From the NCBI RefSeq assembly GCF_035599575.1, contig NZ_CP141179.1, forward strand, positions 2,046,001-2,110,000: a stretch of DNA of 64,000 bases, read 5' to 3'. Source of the stretch: Roseovarius sp. Pro17. GTDB lineage: Bacteria > Pseudomonadota > Alphaproteobacteria > Rhodobacterales > Rhodobacteraceae. Shown piece by piece: positions 17,016-26,005 of the stretch. The position numbers and the translations under genes were made by a program. The stretch's first letter is position 1. Every line of letters starts with the position of its first letter. The notes under the pieces are model-generated. The model saw only the letters and a program-made list of their open reading frames with translations, searched no databases and was not told the origin of the DNA.

Positions 17016-19333
17016 AAGAGCGTTCCTTCTTTTTTCGGGCGCCCGAGGGGCCGCAGTTGCTTTTCATCAGAATGATCGTTTGCCTGGTTGCTCCTAGGGG
17101 CCAGATACCCTTCATCGTGGGGCTGATCGGCCAAGGGCTGGAGAGACTCGCTGCTGATCGGTTCGGGATCATCGTGATGCGCTTGGTGCTCAATAATCGC
17201 ACCTCCGCCACCAATCTGAAAAACACCGGGACCGTCAGTGCAGGATGTGATCTGGCCTGGGCGCACTGTATCCGTGACCGTCAGGTCTCGCACTATGCGG
17301 GCCCCGGCGAATACGGCTCTTCCCTTGGCCTTGCATTCTTCGGCGGTGGAATAGCTGCGCGCAAGCTTTCGTTCGACACCGATAGCTTTCAACTGATCAA
17401 ATCGCTGACGACGCGTTTTCATAATTCGATTATTATGAATTACCGTGACGTCAGGGTTTTCCTTCCGGTAAGCTGCCATAAGCTCTAGCACTTGCGGCAA
17501 GGTCAAATCAGCAAAAGCGGTGGTTTGCAGCGGGACACGAAGAACATCCTTGACCCCGGGAATCAGGACCGTCGCCTCATTTACATTGTCAGGATCGACG
17601 AAAACTGAAACCTTCTTTGGAGCGATCTCATCCGCATGCAACTGGAGCTCGTCAGAATTATACCAAATCCCGGAAAACACCTTAACGCCTTCATCGTTTG
17701 GCTTTCTTTCCTCTTTCCATCCTAGATGGATACGGCGCTGATCTTCGTCGATCGGCCGGAATAGCCCGCGGGTATTATTAAGATCTCTGAACACTTCGGC
17801 CGGACGCCGCCCGCCCATGCCAACGCCCATATGGCGCATCGATGGGTACTCGTCGATAAAGAAGCGCGTAAGGATCCCGGTGAGTTCATCAATATCGAGA
17901 ACACCGTTTTTCTTCGCATCATAGCCTGGATTTTCGCCGGGCTTCCGTCCGGTATAGCCGTGGATTATCTTCAACAGCACCGACTCGGTCGTGCCAAATA
18001 TGCGCTCCACATAAGGCTTATCGGATGATGCATAAGTCCTCACGTCCGTGCTATCAGCGCCGCATCCCAAAATCGCCTGTTTAACTTCGGCATTCCGTAG
18101 CCCGACCCCATTGTCATTCTTGATCATCCCAATGCCCATCGCCGGCGCTGGATCACCTTCACAGCCGTAGGTGACTTTTTCTTTCGTTTTGTCACGAGTG
18201 GCCATGCGCAGGAGAGCTAGCGTTGCTTCAGCCTTCGGATTGTCACTGATAACCCAAGCCAGCGGCATGCGGGACGCGATGTCGATCATAACTAGGATCG
18301 AAAGACGGCTCTGGATGTACTTGTCAATATGCTTAAGGGCATCCTGATCTTTAGCTGAAAGCGAGTGCCAATAGCCCTTTTCCTTTGCGGACGTGATCAG
18401 GGATGCTCTACATTCATCTATTTCAACGATCTCTGCTGGGATGAGTGCGCGAATGTCGCTGCTTCCGCGGCCGCGTTTATTTTGTGTATGGCGTTCGCCT
18501 TTCGTGGCGAGCAAATACTCCGTGGGGGAAAGCAGGTCATCCCGGTGCGCTTTTAGGGTTTTCTCTGCCGGAACGATCAATGGGCTCAGCTCATTTCGCC
18601 TCCGGTTTCGGTTTTCCTCATGGACCAGCACTTCAAGATGATCATGAACGTTGGCAACCGAACTGCCCTTCAAGTCAAATCCGACCTCTTCCCACGCTTG
18701 CGTCATCAGCATGCGTAGACGGGGGTTGAGCCTTTGGACCTCGTTGCCTTTGAGATGATCAAGTGTTGCAAGTCCCGCAATTGCATCGTCGTCAGGGCCA
18801 AGACTGTCGTATATTGTCAAGTATTTGATCAACGTACGACCTTTATACATGAACCAATCAGAGCTCTTGCCGCCACGCAACTGCGTCAGCAGTACTTTCC
18901 CACCGAGAAACTTCTCCGCAACTGCCCGGACGAACTTGCGATTTTCGATTTTATCCATGTCGCGAATAGAAAGGTACCCACCCCGCGGACCCATATCCCG
19001 CCGCCGTTTCTGCCGGAGTGCGACCATTCCGCAGCACAGCGCAAAATGAAATTTTCCATATTCTCGCTGGAATTCGGAAAGCTGCTCTGCCGTTTTCAAC
19101 CCGCCAAGACGCAACTCAACGATGCTAGTTGCAATTCCATCGACATTTGTCAGACGCACTGCAGGCGACTTCAACAGCTCAGCAAACTTGGAGAAGGGCA
19201 CAACACTAATGCTGCCTGTTTCCAAATTTGTAAATTCATACCCGGCTTCAGTCTGACGATTCATCGCCATCTTTTGAGTGAACAACGTCACTTCGGTACC
19301 CGAAGGCAAATTGTAGCGTGGAACCATGTTCAT
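17012..19333 (-). CDS. tniA: TniA/TnsB-type DDE transposase
   Basis: A 773-aa transposase of the Mu/TniA integrase group. The catalytic triad is recognisable: Asp in EIVEIDECRASL, Asp in IKNDNGVGLRN and Glu in KPYVERIFGTTES. A C-terminal Mu-type beta-barrel region follows (IHLGWKEERKP, then WYNSDELQLHADEI). It cleaves element 3' ends and joins them to target DNA. The start at 19333 was chosen because MNMVPRYNLPSGTEV begins there and forms an ATGA overlap with the tnsA stop; a longer in-frame start would run deep into tnsA. The frame is intact. Confidence 0.9.
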   Translation of the reverse strand: MNMVPRYNLPSGTEVTLFTQKMAMNRQTEAGYEFTNLETGSISVVPFSKFAELLKSPAVRLTNVDGIATSIVELRLGGLKTAEQLSEFQREYGKFHFALCCGMVALRQKRRRDMGPRGGYLSIRDMDKIENRKFVRAVAEKFLGGKVLLTQLRGGKSSDWFMYKGRTLIKYLTIYDSLGPDDDAIAGLATLDHLKGNEVQRLNPRLRMLMTQAWEEVGFDLKGSSVANVHDHLEVLVHEENRNRRRNELSPLIVPAEKTLKAHRDDLLSPTEYLLATKGERHTQNKRGRGSSDIRALIPAEIVEIDECRASLITSAKEKGYWHSLSAKDQDALKHIDKYIQSRLSILVMIDIASRMPLAWVISDNPKAEATLALLRMATRDKTKEKVTYGCEGDPAPAMGIGMIKNDNGVGLRNAEVKQAILGCGADSTDVRTYASSDKPYVERIFGTTESVLLKIIHGYTGRKPGENPGYDAKKNGVLDIDELTGILTRFFIDEYPSMRHMGVGMGGRRPAEVFRDLNNTRGLFRPIDEDQRRIHLGWKEERKPNDEGVKVFSGIWYNSDELQLHADEIAPKKVSVFVDPDNVNEATVLIPGVKDVLRVPLQTTAFADLTLPQVLELMAAYRKENPDVTVIHNNRIMKTRRQRFDQLKAIGVERKLARSYSTAEECKAKGRAVFAGARIVRDLTVTDTVRPGQITSCTDGPGVFQIGGGGAIIEHQAHHDDPEPISSESLQPLADQPHDEGYLAPRSNQANDHSDEKQLRPLGRPKKEGTLL

Positions 19334-20076
19334 GCTGCAATGCTCACGCGGGAGAATTCGTTGATCACATGATCCATGTTGGCGATCAGCTTCTCCCGTG
19401 CAATCAAACGATAGCAGGATCGAAATACTCGCCATTGCGGCAAATCTATATGTGAGAACAGATCCTTCATCAGCCAGAGGGTTTTGAGGTTCAGCGCTGT
19501 ATAGAGAACGATCTCGTCCGCCTCCTCGTCGCGCTCCTGAATCATCTGATACATCCGATACAGGTTTTCACGGCGCTGGCGACTATAGTCATTCGCGTTG
19601 ACCACGATCATATCGTCTGCTGCACTAGGTGGTGTCGCTCTGACAATTGCCTCAATTTCCCGCCAAGTCTTGGGTTTGCTCAGACTTGCTTCGTTGCGCA
19701 CAAAGATTAACCGACGATGAGTGTTGAGACGCGTGACCAGCAGATCATGTGTGTATTCTGGTTTCTTGCCATCGAATTCGAACTGAATGGTCAAGGGCTG
19801 GAACTTAACGTCATACGTATCTTTCGCGATCAGGGCCTCATAGGCGACCGCTGCCTCTGCCGCGCTCTCACATATTCCAACCTTCGGCCGCCAATCATTT
19901 GCCGATGTCTTATAAGTCAACCATACACGGTGAGCGACGGCGCTCCTGAAACCAGGGTTGCGCGCGCCATCGAAAGGCAAAACACCAGTAATCGCACCCA
20001 ATTTTACTTTCGGGGCTTTAGGCAGCTTCGCAAGGCCATAGTTCCAAGCGTCATGGTCGATGTACTCTTCGGGCAT
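19330..20076 (-). CDS. TnsA-like endonuclease
   Basis: A protein of about 248 aa starting at ATG 20076, which is preceded by a ggaga ribosome-binding site; a longer frame to 20244 looks non-coding. The central part resembles the TnsA N-terminal nuclease: ICESAAEAAVAYEALI, then YDVKFQPLTIQFEFDGK and YTHDLLVTRLNTHRRLIFV. This is the usual E...D...QxK-type layout. TnsA cuts the 5' ends of Tn7-like elements so that they move by cut-and-paste. Its place upstream of tniA and tniB gives the order A-B-C. The C-terminal helical region (LIANMDHVINEFSR) would contact TnsC. Confidence 0.8.
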   Translation of the reverse strand: MPEEYIDHDAWNYGLAKLPKAPKVKLGAITGVLPFDGARNPGFRSAVAHRVWLTYKTSANDWRPKVGICESAAEAAVAYEALIAKDTYDVKFQPLTIQFEFDGKKPEYTHDLLVTRLNTHRRLIFVRNEASLSKPKTWREIEAIVRATPPSAADDMIVVNANDYSRQRRENLYRMYQMIQERDEEADEIVLYTALNLKTLWLMKDLFSHIDLPQWRVFRSCYRLIAREKLIANMDHVINEFSRVSIAA

Positions 20077-20537
20077 AGGGTCTCCGCTGCCGGAATCCGA
20101 AGAATCCAGCTTCTTGAAGTCATACGATGGCGCGGAGATCCTGAGTTGCCTGGGCCTGTCTCGACCTCTATGGTGGCAACATACGAATGGGCGGATCTCG
20201 CCCCGACTCTGCGTGCACCTATTTCTAGGCGCACGCTTTTTCATTTTTGTCGGCCGTCCGTCTAGCGAACTACGTCCTCATATGAACAAGGCCGAGGCCG
20301 TCATTTCTCATAGCGATGCGAGATCGCACACCATACAATTCGAGTCAAATATTTAATCATTTTCAGATACTTATGCGAAAACGCAAGCGTCACCCCCCTT
20401 TTTCGCAAACTCGATCAGATGTGGCGTCCGCCCTCCTCTTTCCATGATGGTCTCTTACTCCCACCACAATATCAGAGAGCCCTACTGCAAGGATAGACCT
20501 GCACAGAACATACCTGTGGATAGCGTGTACTGTTAAC
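20077..20537. other. Upstream region of the transposition operon
   Basis: About 460 bases without a supported gene. It must contain the tnsA promoter. A partial relative of the array motif occurs near 20370 (acttatgcgaaaacgc), the only other such tract seen between 13400 and 21000. Confidence 0.4.
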
Positions 20538-21107
20538 TCAGATATGTATTCTCAATCCGCGATCGTCGGCCAGTTGCCAAAGCCAGTCAGCAAATTCCGG
20601 AGAATACAATTCCACACCATTTGGGGGCATGGCAGGTCGTGCGAAAATCAGCCTGCCAATGAACTGGTCTCCACCGACCTTCAGGTCTTCAGAGAGTATG
20701 CGACGCAGCCGCGTCGCAGCAGGATGGTGTAGATAAAAGCGGTTTTCGAAGTACGAGACCAGAGGCAGTCGATTGAAGCCCTGGGGGCTTCTTTGAATGA
20801 AAAGCTCTGCCGATCAAAACCAGATAGTCAGCGGGATCCGGGACCTGTGAAAAACGGTTCCGGCTTTGCATGAGAATTGGCGCTTGCAGGCCCGGCACTC
20901 GAAAACGCTTCTGGTCTTCAACGTTCTAGGTTCATCCTGACCACAACGGCCACAGGCAACACCGTTTGGCCATCGCACGGCCTTCACTCTTGCCAGACAG
21001 GCTGCGTCATCGGGAAACAGTCTTGTAACCCCTTCGCTTGGTAGTTGCAGCCGAAGCCAATCCCAGTGGGCGTTTTCCCTATTCGGATCATATGCATCAT
21101 GCGTCAT
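20538..21107 (-). pseudogene. IS1595-type zinc-ribbon protein interrupted by a TGA codon
   Basis: The 5' part (21107-20817) carries the zinc ribbon of IS1595-type transposases: CGRCGQDEPRT, then CRACKRQFSCKAGTVFHRS, ending IPLTIWF. A TGA at 20814-20816 stops it. The same frame then continues for 92 codons to a TGA at 20538 with coding-like composition (AELFIQRSPQGF, then YFENRFYLHHPAATRLRR). The stop falls where family members carry Trp-Phe-Trp, so a TGG-to-TGA change would explain it. After that point the sequence no longer resembles IS1595 catalytic domains, so the protein may be a different zinc-ribbon family or a fusion. Confidence 0.55.
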
Positions 21108-21291
21108 TTAGTCATCCATTTTTCACGACGCCCTTTGAGGAAGCAAGCGCGGGCAGCTTCGACCGCTTGCAGAACAATCCCATCTGTCAGAGACAAGCAG
21201 TTGGTGGAGGGGCGATACCGGAGTTTGCGCTTCTGAATGTAAGTCGCCCCAGCCGCGTGGGCGTGGGCGTGGGCGTATTACTCACGCGCCA

Positions 21292-21320
21292 TTGACCTGT
21301 CCTCGCCATCGGTCTAGCAA
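21292..21320 (+). promoter_or_regulatory. Candidate sigma-70-like promoter of the trp leader
   Basis: A TTGACC -35 hexamer (21292-21297) and a weak TAGCAA -10 hexamer (21315-21320) lie 17 bp apart. This predicts a start at or beside the ATG of the leader peptide (21328), that is, a leaderless message. The rhizobial trpL leader is known to be leaderless, and no ribosome-binding site precedes this ATG. Confidence 0.5.
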
Positions 21321-21327
21321 CACTTTC

Positions 21328-21378
21328 ATGAAACGCGTCACGATCATCGCCTCCATCTGGTGGCCGGCCAGCTTTTAG
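21328..21378 (+). CDS. Trp-rich leader peptide of the trpS attenuator
   Basis: A 16-codon frame encoding MKRVTIIASIWWPASF with two adjacent Trp codons (TGG TGG at 21358-21363) and a TAG stop at 21376. It ends just before two alternative hairpins and a terminator, and lies 100 bp upstream of a tryptophanyl-tRNA synthetase. This is the classic layout of ribosome-mediated attenuation. Scarce charged Trp-tRNA would stall the ribosome at WW and favour the antiterminator. Confidence 0.8.
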   Translation: MKRVTIIASIWWPASF

Positions 21379-21428
21379 AGCGGCCGGACGTTTCATTGCA
21401 TCCCGGGGCCGCCGCTATGGCGGCCTTT
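21362..21428 (+). promoter_or_regulatory. Transcription attenuator (mutually exclusive hairpins)
   Basis: Segment 1 (21364-21369 ccggcc) can pair with segment 2 (21382-21387 ggccgg). Segment 2 (21380-21385 gcggcc) can instead pair with segment 3 (21407-21412 ggccgc). Segment 3 (21407-21413 ggccgcc) pairs with segment 4 (21419-21425 ggcggcc), which is followed by TTT, forming the terminator. Stalling at the Trp codons covers segment 1 and frees segment 2 to sequester segment 3. Confidence 0.75.
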
Positions 21429-21477
21429 GCATTTGATGCCCCCATGCGGTGACCCTCTTTCTCAAGAGGACACGACC

Positions 21478-22482
21478 ATGACCAACAACCCCGTCATCCT
21501 GACAGGCGACCGTACCACGGGGCCACTGCATATCGGCCATTTCGCCGGCTCGTTGCGCAATCGTCTGCGCTTTCAGGACAGCCATGACCAGTATCTGCTG
21601 CTTGCGGACACGCAGGCACTGACCGACAATGCGCATGATCCTGCCAAGATCCGGCGCAGCGTAATGGAGGTCGCGCTGGATTATCTCGCCGTCGGCATCG
21701 ATCCGGAGAAGAGCACGATCTGCCTGCAGTCGCATCTGCCCGCGCTTGCTGAGCTTTCGATGCTCTATCTGAACTTCGTCACCGTCGCCCGACTGGAGCG
21801 AAACCCTACGATCAAGGACGAGATCCGGGTGCGCGGCTTCGGGCACAATGTCCCGGCGGGATTCCTGTGCTATCCGGCCGCTCAGGCGGCGGACATCACG
21901 GCATTCAGAGCGACGCGCGAGCCAGTCGGCGCGGACCAGGCGCCTTTGATCGAGCAGACGAACGAGATCGTGCGCCGCATCAATGCGGCCGCCGAAAAGG
22001 ACATCCTGCCGGAGGCGGAGGCTGTCATTCCCCGGTCTGGCCGACTGCCCGGCATCGACGGCAAGGCGAAGATGTCCAAATCAGGCGGCAACGCCATACC
22101 CCTCTCCGCTTCGCCGGACGCAATCGCGACGGCGGTGCGCGCGATGTATACCGATCCGGGACATCTGCGGATCGACGATCCCGGGAAAGTCGAAGGCAAT
22201 GTCGTCTTCGCCTATCTCGATGCATTCGACGAAGACGAGGCTGCCGTCCAGGAGCTGAAAGCGCAATATGGACGCGGCGGTCTTGGCGACGCCGTGATCA
22301 AACGCCGCCTCAACGGCGTACTGGAGGCTCTGATCGCGCCGATCCGGCAGCGCCGGGAAGAGTTCGCCAAGCACCCTGACCACGTGCTGAATGTGATCCG
22401 TGCCGGGACGCAGAGGGCCAGAGAGGTGACCGAGGCCACTAAGCGTGACGTCGTGAACGGTCTGGGGCTGTTCCAGCTCTGA
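21478..22482 (+). CDS. trpS: Tryptophanyl-tRNA synthetase
   Basis: A 334-aa class I aminoacyl-tRNA synthetase of TrpRS type. It has the HIGH-like motif [11 protein letters not shown] near the N-terminus and the KMSKS motif AKMSKSGGN near residue 200. Also seen are QAADITAF and the substrate-pocket tract [12 protein letters not shown]. It charges tRNA-Trp with tryptophan. ATG 21478 is preceded by agagga, the right position for a ribosome-binding site. The upstream Trp-codon attenuator implies induction when charged tRNA-Trp runs low, or when the housekeeping TrpRS is inhibited. Its setting among accessory genes suggests it could be a second TrpRS, but this cannot be shown from the window. Confidence 0.93.
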   Translation: MTNNPVILTGDRTTGPLHIGHFAGSLRNRLRFQDSHDQYLLLADTQALTDNAHDPAKIRRSVMEVALDYLAVGIDPEKSTICLQSHLPALAELSMLYLNFVTVARLERNPTIKDEIRVRGFGHNVPAGFLCYPAAQAADITAFRATREPVGADQAPLIEQTNEIVRRINAAAEKDILPEAEAVIPRSGRLPGIDGKAKMSKSGGNAIPLSASPDAIATAVRAMYTDPGHLRIDDPGKVEGNVVFAYLDAFDEDEAAVQELKAQYGRGGLGDAVIKRRLNGVLEALIAPIRQRREEFAKHPDHVLNVIRAGTQRAREVTEATKRDVVNGLGLFQL

Positions 22483-22511
22483 AGGGATCGGTGGCAGTAG
22501 GGCCTTCACGA

Positions 22512-22754
22512 TCAAGCTTGACGGCTCTTACTGCCCCCCGTCCCATCACCCTCCTGAAGAGAGCCTGTGATGTCTGTATGGTCCCCGGTCGCATCGTCCG
22601 CCGAGCCTGTCTTCAATTCAGGGAGCTTCGCCCTGAACGCGACCAGTCGCGCGACCGGGCGGCCGCGGCGCGTGATAATGATATCCTCGCCGCGCTCAGC
22701 GGCCGCGATAAGCGCCGAAAGGTGTTTCTTAGCATATGTTATGCTGTACTGCAT
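22512..22754 (-). CDS. Phd/YefM-type antitoxin without a partner toxin
   Basis: An 80-aa protein. The first 45 residues are a Phd/YefM DNA-binding fold (SITYAKKHLSALIAAAERG, then IIITRRGRPVARLV). The tail is polar and probably disordered, as in antitoxins whose C-terminus wraps the toxin. The start lies three bases after the metallophosphoesterase stop, so it is probably cotranscribed. The expected downstream toxin is absent, because the convergent trpS gene follows at once. It may be an orphan regulator of the operon or the remnant of a toxin-antitoxin pair. Confidence 0.72.
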   Translation of the reverse strand: MQYSITYAKKHLSALIAAAERGEDIIITRRGRPVARLVAFRAKLPELKTGSADDATGDHTDITGSLQEGDGTGGSKSRQA

Positions 22755-22757
22755 GAG

Positions 22758-23555
22758 CTACTTCCTGAAGTTGGCGAGCGCGGGCAGGACGATGGTGCCC
22801 ATTTCATGGGGATAGCCGATGGACACGTTTCGCAGGTCAGTCCTGCCCCGCTGCAGCGCGCAAGGATGATGGGTATGACCATAGAGCCATCTGTAGGGCT
22901 GATAGGTATCGATCAGGCCCGAGAGATCAGAGGCATAGGCGCTGGAAATACCATGCTCATCCTTCAGGCAGGCGCCGAGGGGGGCGTGATGCGTCACGAC
23001 AATCGTGCGCCCCGAGAACGGCTCTGACAGGCGTGCTTCGAGCCAAGCGCGATGGTCTGCATGCACGCGTGCGACATCGATGGGATGGATGCGCCTATAG
23101 CGCTCGTTCTCCATGCGAATGTATTGGTAATCGTGCATCCAATTCCCAGCCTCATACATGCCGCCCTCAACCGATCCTCGGATGGCAAAGTCGGTCCAGA
23201 GCGTGCAGCAGAGATACCGGGTTGCGCCGAACGCGATCACGCGCTTCTGCGCGAAGTGAGCGCCTGCCTCAGTGCAGATACGCGCCAGCCGCTCGTCCCC
23301 GTCCAGCACATGATCGTAGTAATCATGATTACCGGGCAGCACATGGATGCGGGACAGCGGAACATACTGGCCCAGATGCGCCAGCAGCTTGGACCAGCGC
23401 ACCTTGGGCTTGTTTGCGAGGTCGCCCGCCACGATCAGCGCGTCGAGCGCCGCCAGCATGCCCGCGTCGAGGGCCGCAAGCGGATCGCGGCCCGCGGCCA
23501 GCCATTCATCCAGATGCAGATCAGCCAGAACCATGACTTTTGGAGTGTCTGTCAT
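22758..23555 (-). CDS. Calcineurin-like metallophosphoesterase, paralogue 1
   Basis: A 265-aa protein with all five metallophosphoesterase blocks: ADLHLDEW (DxH), IVAGDLAN (GD), VLPGNHDYYDH (GNHD), VVTHHAPLG (H) and YGHTHHP (GHTH). It should bind two metals and hydrolyse a phosphodiester; the substrate is unknown. Its ATG overlaps the stop of the DUF protein at 23552 by four bases. A second paralogue with the same RYLCCTLWTDF-like and RNVSIGYP-like tracts lies at 26906-27787. Confidence 0.88.
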   Translation of the reverse strand: MTDTPKVMVLADLHLDEWLAAGRDPLAALDAGMLAALDALIVAGDLANKPKVRWSKLLAHLGQYVPLSRIHVLPGNHDYYDHVLDGDERLARICTEAGAHFAQKRVIAFGATRYLCCTLWTDFAIRGSVEGGMYEAGNWMHDYQYIRMENERYRRIHPIDVARVHADHRAWLEARLSEPFSGRTIVVTHHAPLGACLKDEHGISSAYASDLSGLIDTYQPYRWLYGHTHHPCALQRGRTDLRNVSIGYPHEMGTIVLPALANFRK

Positions 23556-24145
23556 TGCATTTCCTCTGCCTGCTCAAACGTGGTCATTAAAACGACATCC
23601 CGCATGCGCACAGGATGAATGTCCTCCCTGCGCACCCCGCCGGCATTACCATCCATGAACGTGTCAAGTGTCGCGGCATCCTCCAGCCGATACCAACGCG
23701 AGATCGTTCGCGCCCAAGTGCCATCCTTGCAAATGCCGCAGAGGCGGGAGGTCACGATCAGATCACCCACGTATTTGGGGTGATTTGACGCGCTCCCCAT
23801 GAGCGCAAGACCTATCATTCTGGGCTCCATGGCGGCGAGCCAATGGGATAGAACCGGGGCGCGATCCAGATCGCCCGCCGAAGGTCCATCCCATGCCAGC
23901 CGCAGGGACCGCTTGCGCATACGGTGCATCAGCTCCTGCGCCTGTCTTGCCTTGAACATGATCCAGTCCGCGGGCTGGATACAGACCTGCCCGTCGATCA
24001 CCGGACAGGCCGCGAGCGGGTGCGCCCGTTCGAAGGCGATCTGCAAAACTGGAGACAGCGAAGCGATCGGGATGGCGCCACGCTGCGTCTCATCAAGGCG
24101 TTTAAATTCTGCGACCAACGCCAGATCCTTGTCATGCGCGTCCAT
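23552..24145 (-). CDS. Uncharacterised protein (DUF6634-like)
   Basis: A 197-aa soluble protein. The start at 24145 (MDAHDKDLALVAEFKRL) follows an aaagga ribosome-binding site; an upstream in-frame extension lacks one. Landmarks are QPADWIMFKARQAQELMHRM and LIVTSRLCGICKDGTWART. I associate this pattern with a DUF found in Rhodobacteraceae accessory regions, but the number is from memory. It sits between an AAA ATPase gene and a metallophosphoesterase with coupled translation to the latter, so the three probably act together. No catalytic motif is visible. Confidence 0.6.
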   Translation of the reverse strand: MDAHDKDLALVAEFKRLDETQRGAIPIASLSPVLQIAFERAHPLAACPVIDGQVCIQPADWIMFKARQAQELMHRMRKRSLRLAWDGPSAGDLDRAPVLSHWLAAMEPRMIGLALMGSASNHPKYVGDLIVTSRLCGICKDGTWARTISRWYRLEDAATLDTFMDGNAGGVRREDIHPVRMRDVVLMTTFEQAEEMQ

Positions 24146-24301
24146 GCTTGTTTTCCTTTGTGAAGAGATGCCCGGCGGCGGGCCGTCCATGAAGCGCCGG
24201 GCGCCTTGGCGCAGCACCGGAGGCTGCGAATGGATCGCAGCCCCCGGCCAAATGGGCGGCCAGACGCAGGGCGACAGGTGCCACGGCTTGCAGGGCGCCG
24301 G

Positions 24302-25333
24302 TCAATGGAGCGGCTCCCCGTCATCGCTGCTGCGCAGCGTCTCGATGAGGCGGGCGATCTGCCGCAGGCTGATCTTGCCTGAGGCCACTCGATAAGCCAC
24401 GAAGGTTCGCGCCGTTGCCTTCAGCCCATCCGCGCCGCAGATATCGCGCGCAATCCGGTCGAAGAAAGCCAGCGCCATTTCGGCGGTAAGCTCGGGCATA
24501 TGAAAGACCCGGCAGCGATCGCGCAGCGGCGCTGGAATCCGGTCCGCGTCGTTCGCCGTCAGCACCCAGATCACGCGCGACATGTCGAACTGGACCCGCA
24601 AACCGGGGCATTCAAACCGTGGCGCGGAACCTGGATCGAGCAGGCCGAGAAGAGCCGTCGTCAGACTGCTACTGTTGCCGTTGTTGCTGTAGATTGTTCC
24701 GGCCTTGTCGATCTCATCTACGACCATCAACGGGTTGGCCACATGTGTCTGCAGCATCGTTTCGACAGGCAGGCCTGACTGCACGCTACTCCATCCCTTT
24801 TCCGTCCCGGCAATTCTGAACGCGGCAGTTCCAGCCCCGACATCGATCACCCGGTTTGGCAGGGAGACCGCCGTGGCGATACTGCGCGCGAACCACGATT
24901 TGCCGACCCCCGGTGGCCCGGCAAGGATGATCGGCGGCAGATGCAGCCCGACCCCACCTGCCCGCACATAGCTGCGCATGTGATGCATCAGGAAGGTCGT
25001 GACCTCCGACATCCACGATCTTTCCTCATGCAGTGTCGTCGGGCCAACCAGCCTGCCACCAATGCGGACAAGCGCGATGAGTTCGTTTCGCTCCTTTTCC
25101 GGAACCCGGCTCAACCCGGCCTGCCGCAGGCGCCGTTCATGACATGTCTTGGCCAGCTGATCGACGATGCGTTTCTTGTCATAGCCCAGTGCCATTGCCT
25201 CATGGGGCGCCAGGTATTGCCGCCTCACACGATAGGTAAAGTCGAGGAATCGCTTATGGATCTGCTCAAAGTCGTCGACCACCAGATGCGGCGGCAGAAC
25301 GGGCATGACGTGCTGTGGGTCAGCCATGGCCAT
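24302..25333 (-). CDS. AAA family ATPase
   Basis: A 343-aa ATPase. Walker A is GPPGVGKSWFAR, Walker B is LMVVDEIDKAG, sensor 1 is VIWVLTANDADRIP, and an arginine finger-like tract LRDRCRVFHMPEL follows. The core resembles Lon/FtsH-like AAA+ modules, preceded by a helical N-terminus of about 140 aa, but no protease domain is attached. It probably remodels a protein or DNA complex. ATG codons at 25333 and 25327 are both possible starts; the second has better spacing to ggaagg. It leads the minus-strand block AAA-DUF-phosphoesterase-Phd. Confidence 0.85.
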   Translation of the reverse strand: MAMADPQHVMPVLPPHLVVDDFEQIHKRFLDFTYRVRRQYLAPHEAMALGYDKKRIVDQLAKTCHERRLRQAGLSRVPEKERNELIALVRIGGRLVGPTTLHEERSWMSEVTTFLMHHMRSYVRAGGVGLHLPPIILAGPPGVGKSWFARSIATAVSLPNRVIDVGAGTAAFRIAGTEKGWSSVQSGLPVETMLQTHVANPLMVVDEIDKAGTIYSNNGNSSSLTTALLGLLDPGSAPRFECPGLRVQFDMSRVIWVLTANDADRIPAPLRDRCRVFHMPELTAEMALAFFDRIARDICGADGLKATARTFVAYRVASGKISLRQIARLIETLRSSDDGEPLH

Positions 25334-26005
25334 ATCCTTCCCCGTCTGGCGGGACCTTGCCCCAGACAGAAATGCGGCTACGGGGGGACATGCGATTTGC
25401 GATGGTCATGATCAGACTCCTATTGGACTGCGTGCGCTCGGCAGAACGCCGGCGTCGCGATTACGGATGGGTTTGGGTTTGCGCAGGAGGGATGGACCGA
25501 AACTGCCGGCCTGGCAGTGCCTGAATCAGTGGGCGTGTATGAGACGCCAAATATTGATTCTGATGCGGGCCATTGCCGAGATCCTTGCTTGCGTGCCTCA
25601 AGGGTACGGAGGTCGATGTGGCTTCGGCAAGACTGTCGGCGATCGGGCGGCTCAGGAATTATGAGGCAAGTCAAATTTTGTGGGTTTTTCTGAGATTTTC
25701 GCAAGGGACTGTTTTAGTGCAGGACTGAACAGATTAAAGGAGATTCGTGCGATTATCAGTTAAAAAAGTGGTTTTTTCGCAAATTAAAAATGTCACACGC
25801 ACGCCACAAGTTCAGATTCTTTTCAAGGAAGATTGTCGCCAACACCTACCAAAGCGACTTTTCAAAAGCTGTTTTTGGCCCCGTCCTGATCTGCGGATGG
25901 TCGGTAAAGCGCGAATCACAACGCACCCAAATGTGGCATGTCCGAAGCTCTGAGGGTGAGCCGTGCAAAGGTGCGGGACAAACTCTGGCGGCCCGCTGGA
26001 CTCGG
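25334..26005. other. Intergenic region, partly AT-rich
   Basis: About 670 bases. The centre (25660-25800) is markedly AT-rich for this window and carries the likely promoter region of the AAA operon. A plus-strand GTG frame at 25747-25953 has a good aaggaga ribosome-binding site, but its 68-aa product resembles nothing, so it is not called. Confidence 0.4.

Noticed and set aside
11851..21107. Possible CRISPR-associated transposon, given tnsA/tniA/tniB/tniQ
   Set aside because: No Cas gene, no repeat-spacer array and only one (broken) tniQ are present; an ordinary Tn7/Tn5053-like element explains the genes.
21241..21280. Short gtgggc triplication upstream of the trp leader
   Set aside because: Three hexamer copies in GC-rich DNA, too short and too far upstream of the leader to assign a role.
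25747..25953. 68-codon GTG frame with a good aaggaga ribosome-binding site
   Set aside because: The product resembles no family and has no clear secondary-structure pattern; the ribosome-binding site alone is weak evidence in an AT-rich patch.
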